NCBI GenBank assembly: GCA_022842065.1
Contig: JALHQH010000012.1
Span: forward strand, 186,001 to 250,000
DNA: 64,000 nucleotides
Source: Caldilineaceae bacterium
GTDB lineage: Bacteria; Chloroflexota; Anaerolineae; Caldilineales; Caldilineaceae
Direction: 5' to 3'
Below, piece by piece: positions 9,361 through 18,482 of the stretch. The notes under the pieces were generated by a model. It was given only the letters and a program-made list of their open reading frames with translations. It did no database searches and was not told the DNA's origin. Positions within the stretch are counted from its first letter, which is position 1; each line of letters begins with the position of its first letter. The position numbers and the translations under genes are program-made.

Positions 9361-10581
9361 ATGTGTGAACTATGGAAAATGTTCGCTGCTTGGTTTCTTT
9401 TGTTCTGTCTGTTTATCTTAAGTCCTGTCTTGTTGATCTTGCTGGAGGACGAGCCGGCGCCGACGCCCGCATCGCTCGTGGCCCCCAACGCTACCTTGGT
9501 CTATTCGATGGCGGCGATCAATCAGATGACGGAGCGGTATTATGGATATCCACATCGAATCATTGTCAACTATCCTTGGCTGCTGTGGGCAGGTGTGCAG
9601 GCGGAATTTCTCGCCTCTCATCCTGACCCAGCCGAGAGTCCGTGGGTGACCTTTGTCTATAACTTCGTGACGCACAGCCGCCGCACACTTCCTCCATCGG
9701 AGACCATCGAGTGGGTTGCGCAGGATACAGTCTACTACTACCGCAAACAGTGGTTATACGCCTATAACCTGCGCACCAATGAAGAACAGGCCATGTTTGA
9801 TCGGAACGAGCTTGCCATCAAGAATTACAACCATCCCCAATCGATGCCAGCCTTTAATGGCGTCGACTTTTTCTGGACCGACTCGTATCCGGCCAGTTGT
9901 CAACAAGCTTTGACGTGTGCCGAGAAATATGAATATGCCTGTCAAACTGAGTTGATTGCCTACGAGCTTGCCACGAAAACCAGAAAAAGCCTGGGCGTTT
10001 TCCCCCACCGCACCACTGTGGGGTGGGCGACGGAGCAAAAAATTGTGGCCTATACGCCGTCAGGGGAACCGGGCTGTGATCCAAAGGTCTATCCAGGTAC
10101 AGCCCACGTGATCGACATTGCCACCGGTAAGGTGCAATGGTCGGGAAGTGGCGCCTTTGGCTACTCTGAAAAATTTATTAACATCATTGATCATACGCTG
10201 AGCTATGGTTACGCTGACCTCGACAAGCAGACGACCCATGTCATCAACCTTGATCCGGTCGCGCCGCCCCGTTCGCTCTATTATTTTGATGGCATTGTCA
10301 CCATGGGGACAGCCGGTGCCGATGTCTTGCTCTATACACCGCTGCCCCATGCCGCATCCGCGCAAGCCATCGGGCACCAAATCAGTTTGGGGGCATTTAA
10401 TCCGCGAACCGGCTGGAGCCAAAGGCTTGACGAAGGTCATCACATCGAAAGTGCGACGGGCGATGCGCACTACATTGCCTGGGCAACAAGTGACGGCGAC
10501 TTGTACGTTGCACCGGTCGCGCTAAAACCCGCTACCGATCCAACGCCGGTAAGTGGTACCCCGCCTGCTTCCTGGCGGTGA
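9361..10581 (+). CDS. Membrane-anchored protein of unknown function
   Basis: I chose the ATG at 9361 because GGGGAGGAG stands 7 nt upstream. The same frame is open from 9232 but the extension has no ribosome site. It encodes about 406 residues: a strongly hydrophobic anchor at 8-31 (AWFLLFCLFILSPVLLILL), then an extracytoplasmic region with scattered blade-like segments (LYAYNLRTNEEQAMF, AYELATKTRKSLGVF, HVIDIATGKVQWSG). The architecture recalls the propeller part of the genes near 1.4 and 4.6 kb, so it may be a distant relative without the carbohydrate-binding domain. It is transcribed divergently from the LVIVD-repeat gene. Function not recognised. Confidence 0.6.
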   Translation: MCELWKMFAAWFLLFCLFILSPVLLILLEDEPAPTPASLVAPNATLVYSMAAINQMTERYYGYPHRIIVNYPWLLWAGVQAEFLASHPDPAESPWVTFVYNFVTHSRRTLPPSETIEWVAQDTVYYYRKQWLYAYNLRTNEEQAMFDRNELAIKNYNHPQSMPAFNGVDFFWTDSYPASCQQALTCAEKYEYACQTELIAYELATKTRKSLGVFPHRTTVGWATEQKIVAYTPSGEPGCDPKVYPGTAHVIDIATGKVQWSGSGAFGYSEKFINIIDHTLSYGYADLDKQTTHVINLDPVAPPRSLYYFDGIVTMGTAGADVLLYTPLPHAASAQAIGHQISLGAFNPRTGWSQRLDEGHHIESATGDAHYIAWATSDGDLYVAPVALKPATDPTPVSGTPPASWR

Positions 10582-10641
10582 GGGCAAGCCGCCTCGGTGC
10601 AGGTCGAATCAGTGGTCAATCTGCGTTCTCCGCTGTAAGCC

Positions 10642-11418
10642 TCATTCCCCCAGTTTCGCCACCGGCTCGGTTTGAAAACGCCGGTTTTCTACCAGCACTT
10701 TCCAACTTTGGTCCCGCACGTCGAAAAACTTCACATCCGCGCGGTGATATTGTAGCCCATAGGCAACCCGCGCTTTGTCAGTAAAGTTTGGCCCGCTGCC
10801 ATGCACAGTAAGCCGAGTAAAGGCCACCGCATCGCCGGCACGCATGCGAATCGGCAGAAAGGTTTGGGGATCGATCTTGACCTTGCGGTGGTTATCGCCA
10901 TCGCCGGCATTTTCCCAATCTAAGACGCCCGCCTTGTGCGAGCCGGGCACCATCTGTAAGCAGCCATTCTCCGGCGTCATATCGACCAGCGCCACCCAAA
11001 TGTTGATCGAGCCAAGGGCCGGATCGTGCTGCGTGTAGTTGTTGTCCTGGTGAAAGTGAAATTGACCGCCCCCACCCCCGGCTTTCACCGCCGTAAAGGG
11101 CAGATAGCGCACCGCCTGTCCGCCGATCAACTGCGAGGCAATCGCCAACGTTTGTGGGCCGTTGATCAACTTGTCTAACAGCGAACCGGCGAGGTACTGT
11201 GGATTCTGCCGGAGTTTGTCTGCCGTATCGGACGCGTGATCCAACTGCGCCCGGCTGACGCCATTGGCGACGAGCACATCCAGCACCTGCTCGCCCAAGT
11301 CTGCCACCACCGCATCGGCCAGAAAACCAGGGATGGTCAGATAGCCGGCTTCGCGATAGAAATAAAGTTCATTCTCGGTTAGCGTAATCGGGCGCACCAC
11401 CGCGTCTGTTTGCTGCAT
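10642..11418 (-). CDS. Phytanoyl-CoA dioxygenase (PhyH) family protein
   Basis: 258 residues matching the Fe(II)/2-oxoglutarate-dependent PhyH family. The metal site appears as HFHQDN (His-x-Asp) and a distal His in RLTVHGSGPN. The segment NGCLQMVPGSHKAGVLDW is typical for the family. Bacterial members hydroxylate diverse small molecules, and the substrate here cannot be predicted. The gene is followed by convergent DNA from the gene ending at 10581 and is separated from the SDR gene by a near-perfect inverted repeat. Confidence 0.85.
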   Translation of the reverse strand: MQQTDAVVRPITLTENELYFYREAGYLTIPGFLADAVVADLGEQVLDVLVANGVSRAQLDHASDTADKLRQNPQYLAGSLLDKLINGPQTLAIASQLIGGQAVRYLPFTAVKAGGGGGQFHFHQDNNYTQHDPALGSINIWVALVDMTPENGCLQMVPGSHKAGVLDWENAGDGDNHRKVKIDPQTFLPIRMRAGDAVAFTRLTVHGSGPNFTDKARVAYGLQYHRADVKFFDVRDQSWKVLVENRRFQTEPVAKLGE

Positions 11419-11455
11419 GGGAATTCCCTTTCTTTGACGCCTGTTCTGAAAATAT

Positions 11456-11522
11456 CAAAGATTACGCAGATTGCGCAGATTAAAAGACAGCAGAAAAATC
11501 TGCGTAATCTGCGTAATCTTTG
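11456..11522. repeat. Inverted repeat, 26-bp arms
   Basis: Arms 11456-11481 and 11497-11522 are complementary except for one base, with a 15-nt spacer. They are built from CTGCGTAATCT-like units. The repeat lies between the SDR stop and the PhyH start and could form a hairpin in read-through RNA. Confidence 0.8.
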
Positions 11523-11544
11523 AGAAAAATATTTTCATCCTCTA

Positions 11545-12336
11545 CTACCAACTAGGGATCGGGCTTTGCAGTCCGCCGTCGATCCAGAGAAATTGGCCAT
11601 TAATGGCCGCCGCTTCATCGCCCAATAGCGTAAAGACCAGGTCAACCGCTTTCTCGGGCGGGTCGCCGCCGGTTTCGCCCACCCATTGCGCCCAGCGGCG
11701 GTAGCTCGCCGCCTCTGGCCCCAACTGCGCGGCCTGGTCGCGAATGTCAGCCCACATTTCGGTTTTGACTTCACCGGGATGGATGACATTGGCGGTCACA
11801 CCGGTATTCGTGAGCTCGGCGGCTAGGTGGCGGGTAAAGTGATTGAGTGCGACTTTGCTGGTGGCATAGGCACTGTTGGTGGGGCCGGGCGTGTGCAACG
11901 CTGCGGCCGATGAGACATTGATGATCCGTCCCCAGCCCTGCTGGATCATCGTTCCGACAAAGGCCCGACAGGTGAGATAGGGCGCGATAGTGTTGGTTTG
12001 TAAGGTTTCGAGCCACTCGGCTGGGTCACTGTCTTTGATCAACTTGATCGGACCAAAGATGCCGGCCGCGTTGATCAGAATAGACGGTGGGCCAACCTGG
12101 TCAAGGATTTGCCCTTGCAGCACTTCGACTGCGGTTGGTTGACTGATGTCGGCGGGCAGCACCCACGCCGCCCCGCCGGCTTCGTCAATCAGGCGTTTTG
12201 TCTCCTGTAACTGTGCGTGTCCGCGCGCTACCAGCACCACCCGCACCCCTTGTTGTGCCAATCCCAGCGCCACCGCCCGCCCGATCCCACGGCTGGCCCC
12301 GGTGACAACGGCGATTTTGTTCTGCCACGCTTGCAT
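11545..12336 (-). CDS. Short-chain dehydrogenase/reductase (SDR)
   Basis: 263 residues of a classical SDR. The NAD(P)-binding motif TGASRGIG is at about 13-20, NAAG is present, and the catalytic set is Ser in INVSSAAA with YATSKVAL (Tyr-x-x-x-Lys). These enzymes oxidise or reduce alcohols and carbonyls with NAD(P)H. Dinucleotide specificity and substrate are not evident. It lies upstream of the PhyH gene on the same strand and follows a 75-bp palindrome. Confidence 0.9.
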   Translation of the reverse strand: MQAWQNKIAVVTGASRGIGRAVALGLAQQGVRVVLVARGHAQLQETKRLIDEAGGAAWVLPADISQPTAVEVLQGQILDQVGPPSILINAAGIFGPIKLIKDSDPAEWLETLQTNTIAPYLTCRAFVGTMIQQGWGRIINVSSAAALHTPGPTNSAYATSKVALNHFTRHLAAELTNTGVTANVIHPGEVKTEMWADIRDQAAQLGPEAASYRRWAQWVGETGGDPPEKAVDLVFTLLGDEAAAINGQFLWIDGGLQSPIPSW

Positions 12337-12398
12337 TGTTGCGTCCCTTTTCTATCGATTGGTTTTACAAAACATGAATGGATGGTTTTATCCAGGCG

Positions 12399-12473
12399 AC
12401 ACTACAGCAGATTCGGAAAACAACAGATACAGCCCGAGGCTGTATCTGTTGTTTTCCGAATCTGCTGTAGTGT
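12399..12473. repeat. Perfect 75-bp palindrome, 36-bp arms
   Basis: Arms 12399-12434 and 12438-12473 are exactly complementary around a 3-nt loop. The repeat lies between the end of the GNAT gene and the start of the SDR gene. It has no T-tract of a classic terminator directly after either arm. A cruciform or an RNA hairpin is possible. Origin unknown. Confidence 0.95.
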
Positions 12474-12524
12474 TGACAGTTCTCTTGAATCGTATCTTAC
12501 CACGAATTGAAAAGTCCCCAGGCG

Positions 12525-13778
12525 TTAATAGGGCATCAAAATGTGGGCGGCTAACCCTGGAAAAAGCGCTTCGATCAAATAGCGCGTTTCGGCCTTAATT
12601 ATAATATCCGGCCAACTGTCGCGCAACTGTTCCAGGCTGCGATAGCCCAGCAGCAAGCGGATAAAGGCATCCGGTGGAATGCAGAGATCGCCGCCATCAG
12701 CGCCCATCGACGCATCGACAAAACCCAGCGCTGCGACCGCGATCTGGCCGCGGTTGATCTCTAATGTATACGCCTGGCGATAGAGGTTGAGCCGCAGCGT
12801 CCCGCTAAAATCACCACAGCCGGCCTGCACCAAGCGGCGCGCCAACAGGGGCGCAAGCCGATTCAGCAACTTTACCAGATCAGGGATGCGCCACAGCCAT
12901 TGATCCGCCACCGGCAACCCGACTCCACCCAACGTCCGTGCCAATGCCACCAGGCGATCCGTCGCGGGGCCGGCGCTCTGTATCTCTCCGCCACTGGTCT
13001 GTTTTAGGGCCTGAAGGATGGCCAATCCCACACCATAATCTAGCGCTGCATGTTCATAGAGACGTAAGGGAGCACCCCCGCCGGCGGGGACAAAGTAGCC
13101 AACCCTGCGCCCGGTTTCCCTTTCGACCACCACTTGCGCCGGATGATTTTTGTGTTGCAAGAGATAGTGCCAATCCGCTGCGCTGCGCTCGACAAAGATC
13201 TGCTGCTGGGTCATTGTATCCTGATAGAGCTGGGTGAGATCAGCCACATCGTCAACTGTCGCCGGGCGAATTTCATAGGGGCTGGATACGCCCGTTGCTA
13301 CGTCGGGAATCCGCCAGGCGGCTAGCGCCGTCAACGGGGTGTGATCAAGGGCGTAACTGTAGCCATATTGACGGTAGTAGTAGGGGATACCCTGGATGAT
13401 CGAGAGGTCGAAGCCGCGTGCGGCCACGACCGCGTGAAAATGTTCGATCTGCTTGCGCACCAGCCCACGCTGCCGGTACGCTGGGTCGGTCACTACCATC
13501 TCTAACATGGCAACTTGGAGCGTAAGCCCGTCCAACTGACAACGCCAGGGGATCAGACAGGTGGTTGAGACTGCCGCGCCAGTCGCCTCATCAACCACCA
13601 GCCAATAGTCGGCATAAGTAGTGGTTGGGTGATGATCGAGCAGACGCGCGACAATGTCGCCCTCGTTGGTCACCCTGGCGCTGAGGTCGATATAACGTTG
13701 TACATCCGCCGGCGCACTGACGGCGCGCAGGGTCAGTCCATCGCCTAACGCTTTTGGCAGCGCAGTCATCTCCTTCAT
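12525..13778 (-). CDS. GNAT-family N-acetyltransferase, Eis-like architecture
   Basis: 417 residues. The N-terminal half carries the acetyl-CoA-binding GNAT pattern: VAMLEMVVTDPAYRQRGLVR has the R/Q-x-x-G-x-G/A-like loop (QRGLVR), and TTCLIPWR precedes it. A second GNAT-like half and a C-terminal sterol-carrier-like region (LEINRGQIAVAALG) give the three-part layout of Eis-type acetyltransferases. The start overlaps the stop of the upstream GH39-like gene (ATGA, 4 nt), so the two are translationally coupled. The substrate is unknown; the coupling suggests an amino sugar or glycoside, but that is only inference. Confidence 0.75.
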   Translation of the reverse strand: MKEMTALPKALGDGLTLRAVSAPADVQRYIDLSARVTNEGDIVARLLDHHPTTTYADYWLVVDEATGAAVSTTCLIPWRCQLDGLTLQVAMLEMVVTDPAYRQRGLVRKQIEHFHAVVAARGFDLSIIQGIPYYYRQYGYSYALDHTPLTALAAWRIPDVATGVSSPYEIRPATVDDVADLTQLYQDTMTQQQIFVERSAADWHYLLQHKNHPAQVVVERETGRRVGYFVPAGGGAPLRLYEHAALDYGVGLAILQALKQTSGGEIQSAGPATDRLVALARTLGGVGLPVADQWLWRIPDLVKLLNRLAPLLARRLVQAGCGDFSGTLRLNLYRQAYTLEINRGQIAVAALGFVDASMGADGGDLCIPPDAFIRLLLGYRSLEQLRDSWPDIIIKAETRYLIEALFPGLAAHILMPY

Positions 13779-15187
13779 ACCGTTTCTTCCAAGGTAACCA
13801 GCAGCACACTGTCCGCCGGTAGGTAGAATTGGTAGAGAAAGTCTGATAGTACTGAGACCGTGCGCTCTTCGATCGGGATCAACTCCATTGTTTCGTTTGA
13901 CCAGCGCTGATCGTCGTCTATCCGCCAGGCGCGCAACTTGCGCACACCGGGCTGAAGATTGGCAAAGTTGACCGTCACCACCAGATCGCGCGATTGGGCC
14001 GGATCATAGTTGACGATGAGGGTAGCAAGTTTGCCCCCCTCGCATACCGCCTGCACATGCAGATCCGCTGCGTCGCAAGTGGCCCCAACTTTTTCATCCC
14101 CCATGCGGCTGAGCAACTGGTAGACAAAGTATTGGGGCCGCACCGCGCCCCCTTCGCTAAAGAGGCCAAAGCGGTGGCCGGTTTCATTCCAATGTTTATA
14201 CATCACCCCGCGGATCGACTCCGGCGAATAGAAGCTGGCGAATTGTTCGGGGTAACAGCAGCTATCCCAGAGCAGAAAATAGTGGCTCCAGGCGAGATCG
14301 GTCTGCATCAACGAAAGTAGATTGGCCGCGACAAAGGCCGCACGCCGGGCCGATAACGCCATCTCTTCCACCGAGATCAAATGATAGGACGGTGCCGCCG
14401 GGTCGTAAAAATCAAAGTGCCGGTTCCATTCATTCAACATAATCTCCGGCTTGGGATCGGGCCACTCGGCCAGGTATGCCTGCCATTGCGCTGTGGTTTC
14501 CCCATAGCTGGGCATGTTGCTGCTGTAGCGGTGCCAGGAGACAAAATCGAGTTGGGTGCCCGTCTGCCGGCAAAGCGCAATAAAGGCCGGCACAATCGGT
14601 GAGTTCGGGTTGGCAATCGCCGGTCCACCCACCTTGGCACCGGGAAAGGCGGCCAGGATCGGTTTGAGCAACATTTGGTAACATTCAAAATTTTCCTCGG
14701 CGGTCGTGATCAGATAGGGGCAGCCACCCTGCTCGCCAATATCCGGCTCGTTGACATGTTCCCAATGGGTGACAATCAGCTGGTCAACCGAGTAGCGTTT
14801 GACCAGTTCATAGATCACTTGCTGCCACTCCTCGACATTGTTGGGCCGCCAGATCGCCTGGTCCACAGTGGGGAAGAGCACCGGCGGTTTGAAGTTAATC
14901 GTCGCCAACACCTTGGCCCCCGTCGCGGCCAGGGCTGCCATGTAGGGATCAAGCCGGCTCCAGTCAAAGACGCCGTGGTCGGGATAGACGTTGAAATATT
15001 CCTGCAAAAAGATGCGCAGCAGCCGCGGCTTGAGTTTGGCCGTGCCCTCGATGATGCGGGGCGTCAGTGGCGCGTTGTTCACTGCTCCATGCCCCACTCC
15101 ATGTCGCCACCACTCGAAGGGACCGGTCGTCGTCGCCCCATCGATCCAAATTTGCTCACGTGGCAAGGCCGTATAATCTTTGCTCAT
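13775..15187 (-). CDS. GH39-like glycoside hydrolase
   Basis: About 470 residues from the ATG at 15187, which has GGGTG upstream; the frame allows 15196. It resembles GH39 beta-xylosidase/iduronidase-type clan-A enzymes. EYFNVYPDHGVFDWSRLD is the usual early signature. HWEHVNEPDIG supplies the acid/base Glu (about 147) and EIMLNEWNRHF a nucleophile Glu (about 252). There is no signal peptide, so it is probably cytoplasmic and acts on imported oligosaccharides. It overlaps the acetyltransferase gene by 4 nt. The exact glycoside is not predictable. Confidence 0.75.
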   Translation of the reverse strand: MSKDYTALPREQIWIDGATTTGPFEWWRHGVGHGAVNNAPLTPRIIEGTAKLKPRLLRIFLQEYFNVYPDHGVFDWSRLDPYMAALAATGAKVLATINFKPPVLFPTVDQAIWRPNNVEEWQQVIYELVKRYSVDQLIVTHWEHVNEPDIGEQGGCPYLITTAEENFECYQMLLKPILAAFPGAKVGGPAIANPNSPIVPAFIALCRQTGTQLDFVSWHRYSSNMPSYGETTAQWQAYLAEWPDPKPEIMLNEWNRHFDFYDPAAPSYHLISVEEMALSARRAAFVAANLLSLMQTDLAWSHYFLLWDSCCYPEQFASFYSPESIRGVMYKHWNETGHRFGLFSEGGAVRPQYFVYQLLSRMGDEKVGATCDAADLHVQAVCEGGKLATLIVNYDPAQSRDLVVTVNFANLQPGVRKLRAWRIDDDQRWSNETMELIPIEERTVSVLSDFLYQFYLPADSVLLVTLEETV

Positions 15188-15588
15188 CTGATTCACCCGC
15201 TTTTGTGTGTGGATAGAATGGGGGATCTGTGGCCGGCATTAACAATTAATTGTTTTCCATTTTCAATTAATTATTTGCAACCCGCCGCCGGCGCAGTTGA
15301 TTAGCCGTTATCGTATCATTAGGCAAGCAAAAGCGGCAAGCACAAAATCAGCTACCGAGTTCCCCTATGCTGTCATGAACCGCACAATGCCGGCGAGGGG
15401 ATCGTGCGGCAATCTCGCCACGGTAAATCAGCCCTATCCTTTGTTGGCACTTGGCGTGTTGATCGCCGGGTTTGGGGCAAGTGTCGCGCCGATGATATAC
15501 TGCCCCGACCAGTGAGTTGTCCGATCCACGGAGGGAAATTATGGAGAAGCTACTAGTACACGACGGCCTAAATAGACCCACAGTTCTG
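15188..15588. other. Intergenic stretch, 401 nt
   Basis: No convincing gene. An AT-rich segment at 15237-15285 carries the AATTAATTGTTTTCCATT-type motif that recurs at about 26195 and 45021. The remainder has only short shadow frames. Promoters for the upstream genes may lie here, but none was recognised. Confidence 0.5.
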
Positions 15589-15640
15589 CTGTGTCAAGCT
15601 GGTCCGTGACCAGCGCTGGTCACGGACCAGCTTGGCACAG
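15589..15640. repeat. Palindrome, 40 bp perfect core
   Basis: 15595-15634 is a perfect palindrome with no spacer (arms CAAGCTGGTCCGTGACCAGC and its complement). It extends to 26-bp arms with one mismatch. It directly precedes the truncated nuclease/transposase remnant and may mark the boundary where that gene was cut. Confidence 0.9.
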
Positions 15641-15648
15641 GCAAGCTA

Positions 15649-15930
15649 TTGGCTTATTTGCGCCGCACTGTACTAGCTGTTGAGATGACCTGGGGTGATC
15701 GGTTACGCGCCGAGGGCGAAGAACGCGGCGAAGCGCGCGGCGCGCTAAAAGGCGAACGGAAAATGTTGTTGCGTCTCATCACCGTACTGTTTGGCGAAGT
15801 GCCGGTCCCCCTGGTCGCCCGCATTGAGGCTATCGACGACGAAGAGACGCTGGCACAGGTGGCCCAACAGCTTGTCACGATCCAAAGCCTGGATGAGTTG
15901 ATCCTGCCGGAAAGCGCCGAATCGCACTAG
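15649..15930 (+). pseudogene. C-terminal remnant of a Rpn/PD-(D/E)XK transposase-like nuclease
   Basis: About 93 residues without a proper start; the frame opens at a TTG after the palindrome. The sequence (EMTWGDRLRAEGEERGEARG ... LLRLITVLFGEVP) has the charged linker and the short C-terminal helical domain (DUF4351-like) that close many Rpn-family recombination-promoting nucleases. The catalytic nuclease domain is absent. It is probably an inactive relic of a mobile or recombination-associated gene. Confidence 0.6.
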
Positions 15931-15960
15931 CGTTATTCGCGCTAGTTGCACGAGTACTCA

Positions 15961-16002
15961 GGACTTACGCACACTGCTACGTGAGGTGGCGTGCGTAAGT
16001 CC
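15961..16002. repeat. Inverted repeat after the CopB-type ATPase gene
   Basis: 12-bp perfect arms (GGACTTACGCAC, 15961-15972, with its complement at 15991-16002) flank an 18-nt spacer. It lies just past the ATPase stop codon at 16024 and could act as a weak terminator. The ACTTAC core recurs at about 53072. Confidence 0.6.
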
Positions 16003-16023
16003 GATGGTTGCTAAATCTTAGAC

Positions 16024-18240
16024 TTAAATTGTTGCCCCCTTGTCGCTGCTGGCCAACGGCAGCCGGCGCAATAATTGCGCATTGATGGCAACCACAACCG
16101 TACTCACCGACATCAACAGGGCACCGAAGGCTGGGGAGAGATTAAGACCCCAGGCGGCGAAGATGCCGGCCGCCAGTGGGATGGCCACAATGTTGTAACC
16201 AGCCGCCCACCACAGGTTCTGGATCATTTTGCGATGGGTGGCCCGACTTAGGGTAAAGATTTTGGCAACATCGAGTGGGTTGCTCTGCACAAGCACAATA
16301 TCGGCTGACTCAACCGCAACATCGGTACCGCTACCAATTGCGATCCCGATGTCCGCCCGCGTCAGCGCCGGCGCATCGTTCACCCCATCACCAACCATGG
16401 CCACCTTTTTGCCTTGGGCCAGGAATTCGCTCACCTGACGGTCTTTATGCTCAGGTAAGATCTCAGCGATATACCGGTCAATGCCAAGCTCTGCTGCCAC
16501 TGCCTTGGCCACCGCCTTGCTATCACCAGTCAACATGACCACTTCGATGCCCGTTTCCTGCAATTGCCCGATGGCCCTTTTGCTTTCTGGACGGATCACA
16601 TCAGCCAGGGCAAAGGCCGCCGTAACTTCTGTGCCATATACCAGGTAGACGACAGTTTGACCTTTCGCCTCTGTCTCGGTAATAAATGCTTGTAAGGGAG
16701 CCGGCGGCGCGACTTGGCGCAATTCCAACAACCGTGGGCCGCCGACGTAAATGGGCTGGCCATCGATCACGGCTTTGGCCCCGCGCCCTTTAATTGCTTC
16801 GAATGCACTGACACGGGGGATCCCAAGCTGTTGTTCCGTGGCCGCCGTGCGTATGGCCCGAGCAATGATATGTTCTGAATCACCCTCGACCGCTGCCGCC
16901 ATTGCCAATGCCTGTGCTGCTGACCAATCCGCAACAACGGCGCTATCGACAACACCCTGTTCCCCTTTCGTCAGCGTGCCGGTTTTGTCGAAAATTACGG
17001 TGTCAATATTCCGTGCCGCTTCCAGTGCCAGTCGATTGCGAATCAAAATCCCGTTGCGGGCGGCCAACGCCGTACTAATCGCGACGACCAGGGGTACCGC
17101 CAACCCAAGCGCATGGGGACAGGCAATCACTAATACCGTCGCCACCCGTTGGACAACAGCCACGTTAAAGCCGCTGGCCAGCGTCCAAGCTATCGCAGTA
17201 ATGATCGCAGCGGCCAGGGCAATATAAAAGAGCCAACCAGCGGCGCGATCCGCTAACACCTGTGTGGGTGATTTACTCTGCTGTGCATCTTGGACCAGCC
17301 GCATGATGCCGGAGAGTGCTGTCTCGTCACCGATCGCCGTCACCCGTACCCGCAGACTGCCATCGCCGTTCACCGTGCCGGCAATTACCTTGTAGCCCGA
17401 CTCCTTGCTGACGGGCAGCGATTCACCCGTAATCATCGCTTCATTCACATCGGAGCGACCTTCGACGACTTCCCCGTCAGCGGGTACGCTGGCTCCTGGC
17501 CGGACTAACATAAGATCGCCAATCTGCAAGTCGTGACTGGCGACCCGCTCCGTGGTGCCATCCGGCCGAATGCGCTCTGCCTCATCCGGCAGCAGTTTGG
17601 CCAGTTCGTTGAGCGCCCCCGATGCCTGGCGGACACTGCGCATCTCTAGCCAGTGGCCAAGCAACATGACATCAATGAGCAGGGCCATTTCCCAGAAGAA
17701 GCCACTCGCCGGGTCAATCCACAGCGTAGCCAAGCTGTAAATAAAGGCGACCGTAATCGCCAGCGAAATGAGCGTCATCATCCCCGGTTGGCGGGTGCGC
17801 ACTTCTGGGACAGCCATTTGCAGAAAGGGGATGCCCCCATAGGCAAAGATGATCCCGGCAAAGAGCGGGCCGATCCATTGGCTGCCGAAGAAATGGGGCA
17901 TGGTGAAGCCAAACCACATCTGCAACATGTGGCTATAGAGCAACACGGGCAGCGTCAGGACGAGACAGACCCAAAAACGATTACGAAATATCAATTCGTG
18001 ACCGCTGTGGTCTACCCCGTGACCAGCATGCGCATTGTGCGACATATGGCCTCCTGTTTCAAGTTGGTTCGCTTGCGGTTGCGCCGCTGCCTGTGCGGTG
18101 TGTCCGGTGTGCTTCTCATGCTGTGCATGTGTATCCCCAGTGATTGTAGAAGCTGCTGGCAGATGATGATCGTTGGTAGCCATTTGGCTATCCCCAGTTG
18201 GTCGCTTGGCTGGCTGTGTGTGCTGTTTTGCTGTGGTCAT
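16024..18240 (-). CDS. copB: CopB-type (P1B-3) copper-translocating P-type ATPase
   Basis: About 738 residues from the ATG at 18240, supported by AAGGAG 9 nt upstream. A His-rich cytoplasmic N-terminus (about 85 residues) replaces the usual CxxC domains. The ATPase core has TGES, the metal-channel motif CPH in [14 protein letters not shown], the phosphorylated Asp in [20 protein letters not shown], and the late-membrane motifs GYNIVAIP and [15 protein letters not shown] with MSxST is characteristic of CopB/P1B-3 pumps that export Cu (or Ag). The nucleotide-domain His-Pro dipeptide reads SEHIIA, with Ile in place of Pro. The ECF sigma gene lies 242 bp upstream on the same strand, with an ECF-like promoter between them. 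Confidence 0.92.
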   Translation of the reverse strand: MTTAKQHTQPAKRPTGDSQMATNDHHLPAASTITGDTHAQHEKHTGHTAQAAAQPQANQLETGGHMSHNAHAGHGVDHSGHELIFRNRFWVCLVLTLPVLLYSHMLQMWFGFTMPHFFGSQWIGPLFAGIIFAYGGIPFLQMAVPEVRTRQPGMMTLISLAITVAFIYSLATLWIDPASGFFWEMALLIDVMLLGHWLEMRSVRQASGALNELAKLLPDEAERIRPDGTTERVASHDLQIGDLMLVRPGASVPADGEVVEGRSDVNEAMITGESLPVSKESGYKVIAGTVNGDGSLRVRVTAIGDETALSGIMRLVQDAQQSKSPTQVLADRAAGWLFYIALAAAIITAIAWTLASGFNVAVVQRVATVLVIACPHALGLAVPLVVAISTALAARNGILIRNRLALEAARNIDTVIFDKTGTLTKGEQGVVDSAVVADWSAAQALAMAAAVEGDSEHIIARAIRTAATEQQLGIPRVSAFEAIKGRGAKAVIDGQPIYVGGPRLLELRQVAPPAPLQAFITETEAKGQTVVYLVYGTEVTAAFALADVIRPESKRAIGQLQETGIEVVMLTGDSKAVAKAVAAELGIDRYIAEILPEHKDRQVSEFLAQGKKVAMVGDGVNDAPALTRADIGIAIGSGTDVAVESADIVLVQSNPLDVAKIFTLSRATHRKMIQNLWWAAGYNIVAIPLAAGIFAAWGLNLSPAFGALLMSVSTVVVAINAQLLRRLPLASSDKGATI

Positions 18241-18313
18241 AATAACTCGCTCCTTATTCCCAAAGTAGCTATTGATTGGCAATAGTGCCGCTTGTATCCT
18301 TTGCGCTTGTATA

Positions 18314-18339
18314 GACGGCTGAGATCCGGCGCGGTTACA
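18314..18339 (-). promoter_or_regulatory. Candidate ECF-sigma promoter of the copper ATPase gene
   Basis: On the minus strand TGTAACC (18339-18333) and CGTC (18317-18314, followed by TATA) are separated by 15 nt. This is the AAC/CGTC arrangement common to ECF promoters. It lies about 75 nt upstream of the ATPase ATG and directly downstream of the sigma gene. Assignment to that sigma factor is inference. Confidence 0.5.
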
Positions 18340-18482
18340 GTACACAATCAATCAAGGGGGATATTTACTAACATTGGGGCGCTAAATAGGGGTGAGAAAG
18401 GCTGAACCGGCTCAAACAAATCGTTCAATATTGATGGGCAGCACGGCACTTTTCAAGCAACCATGCCTTTCTGCTCGCCCAT

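Noticed and set aside
15649..15930. Active transposase
   Set aside because: Only the C-terminal helical part remains; the nuclease domain and a proper start are missing.
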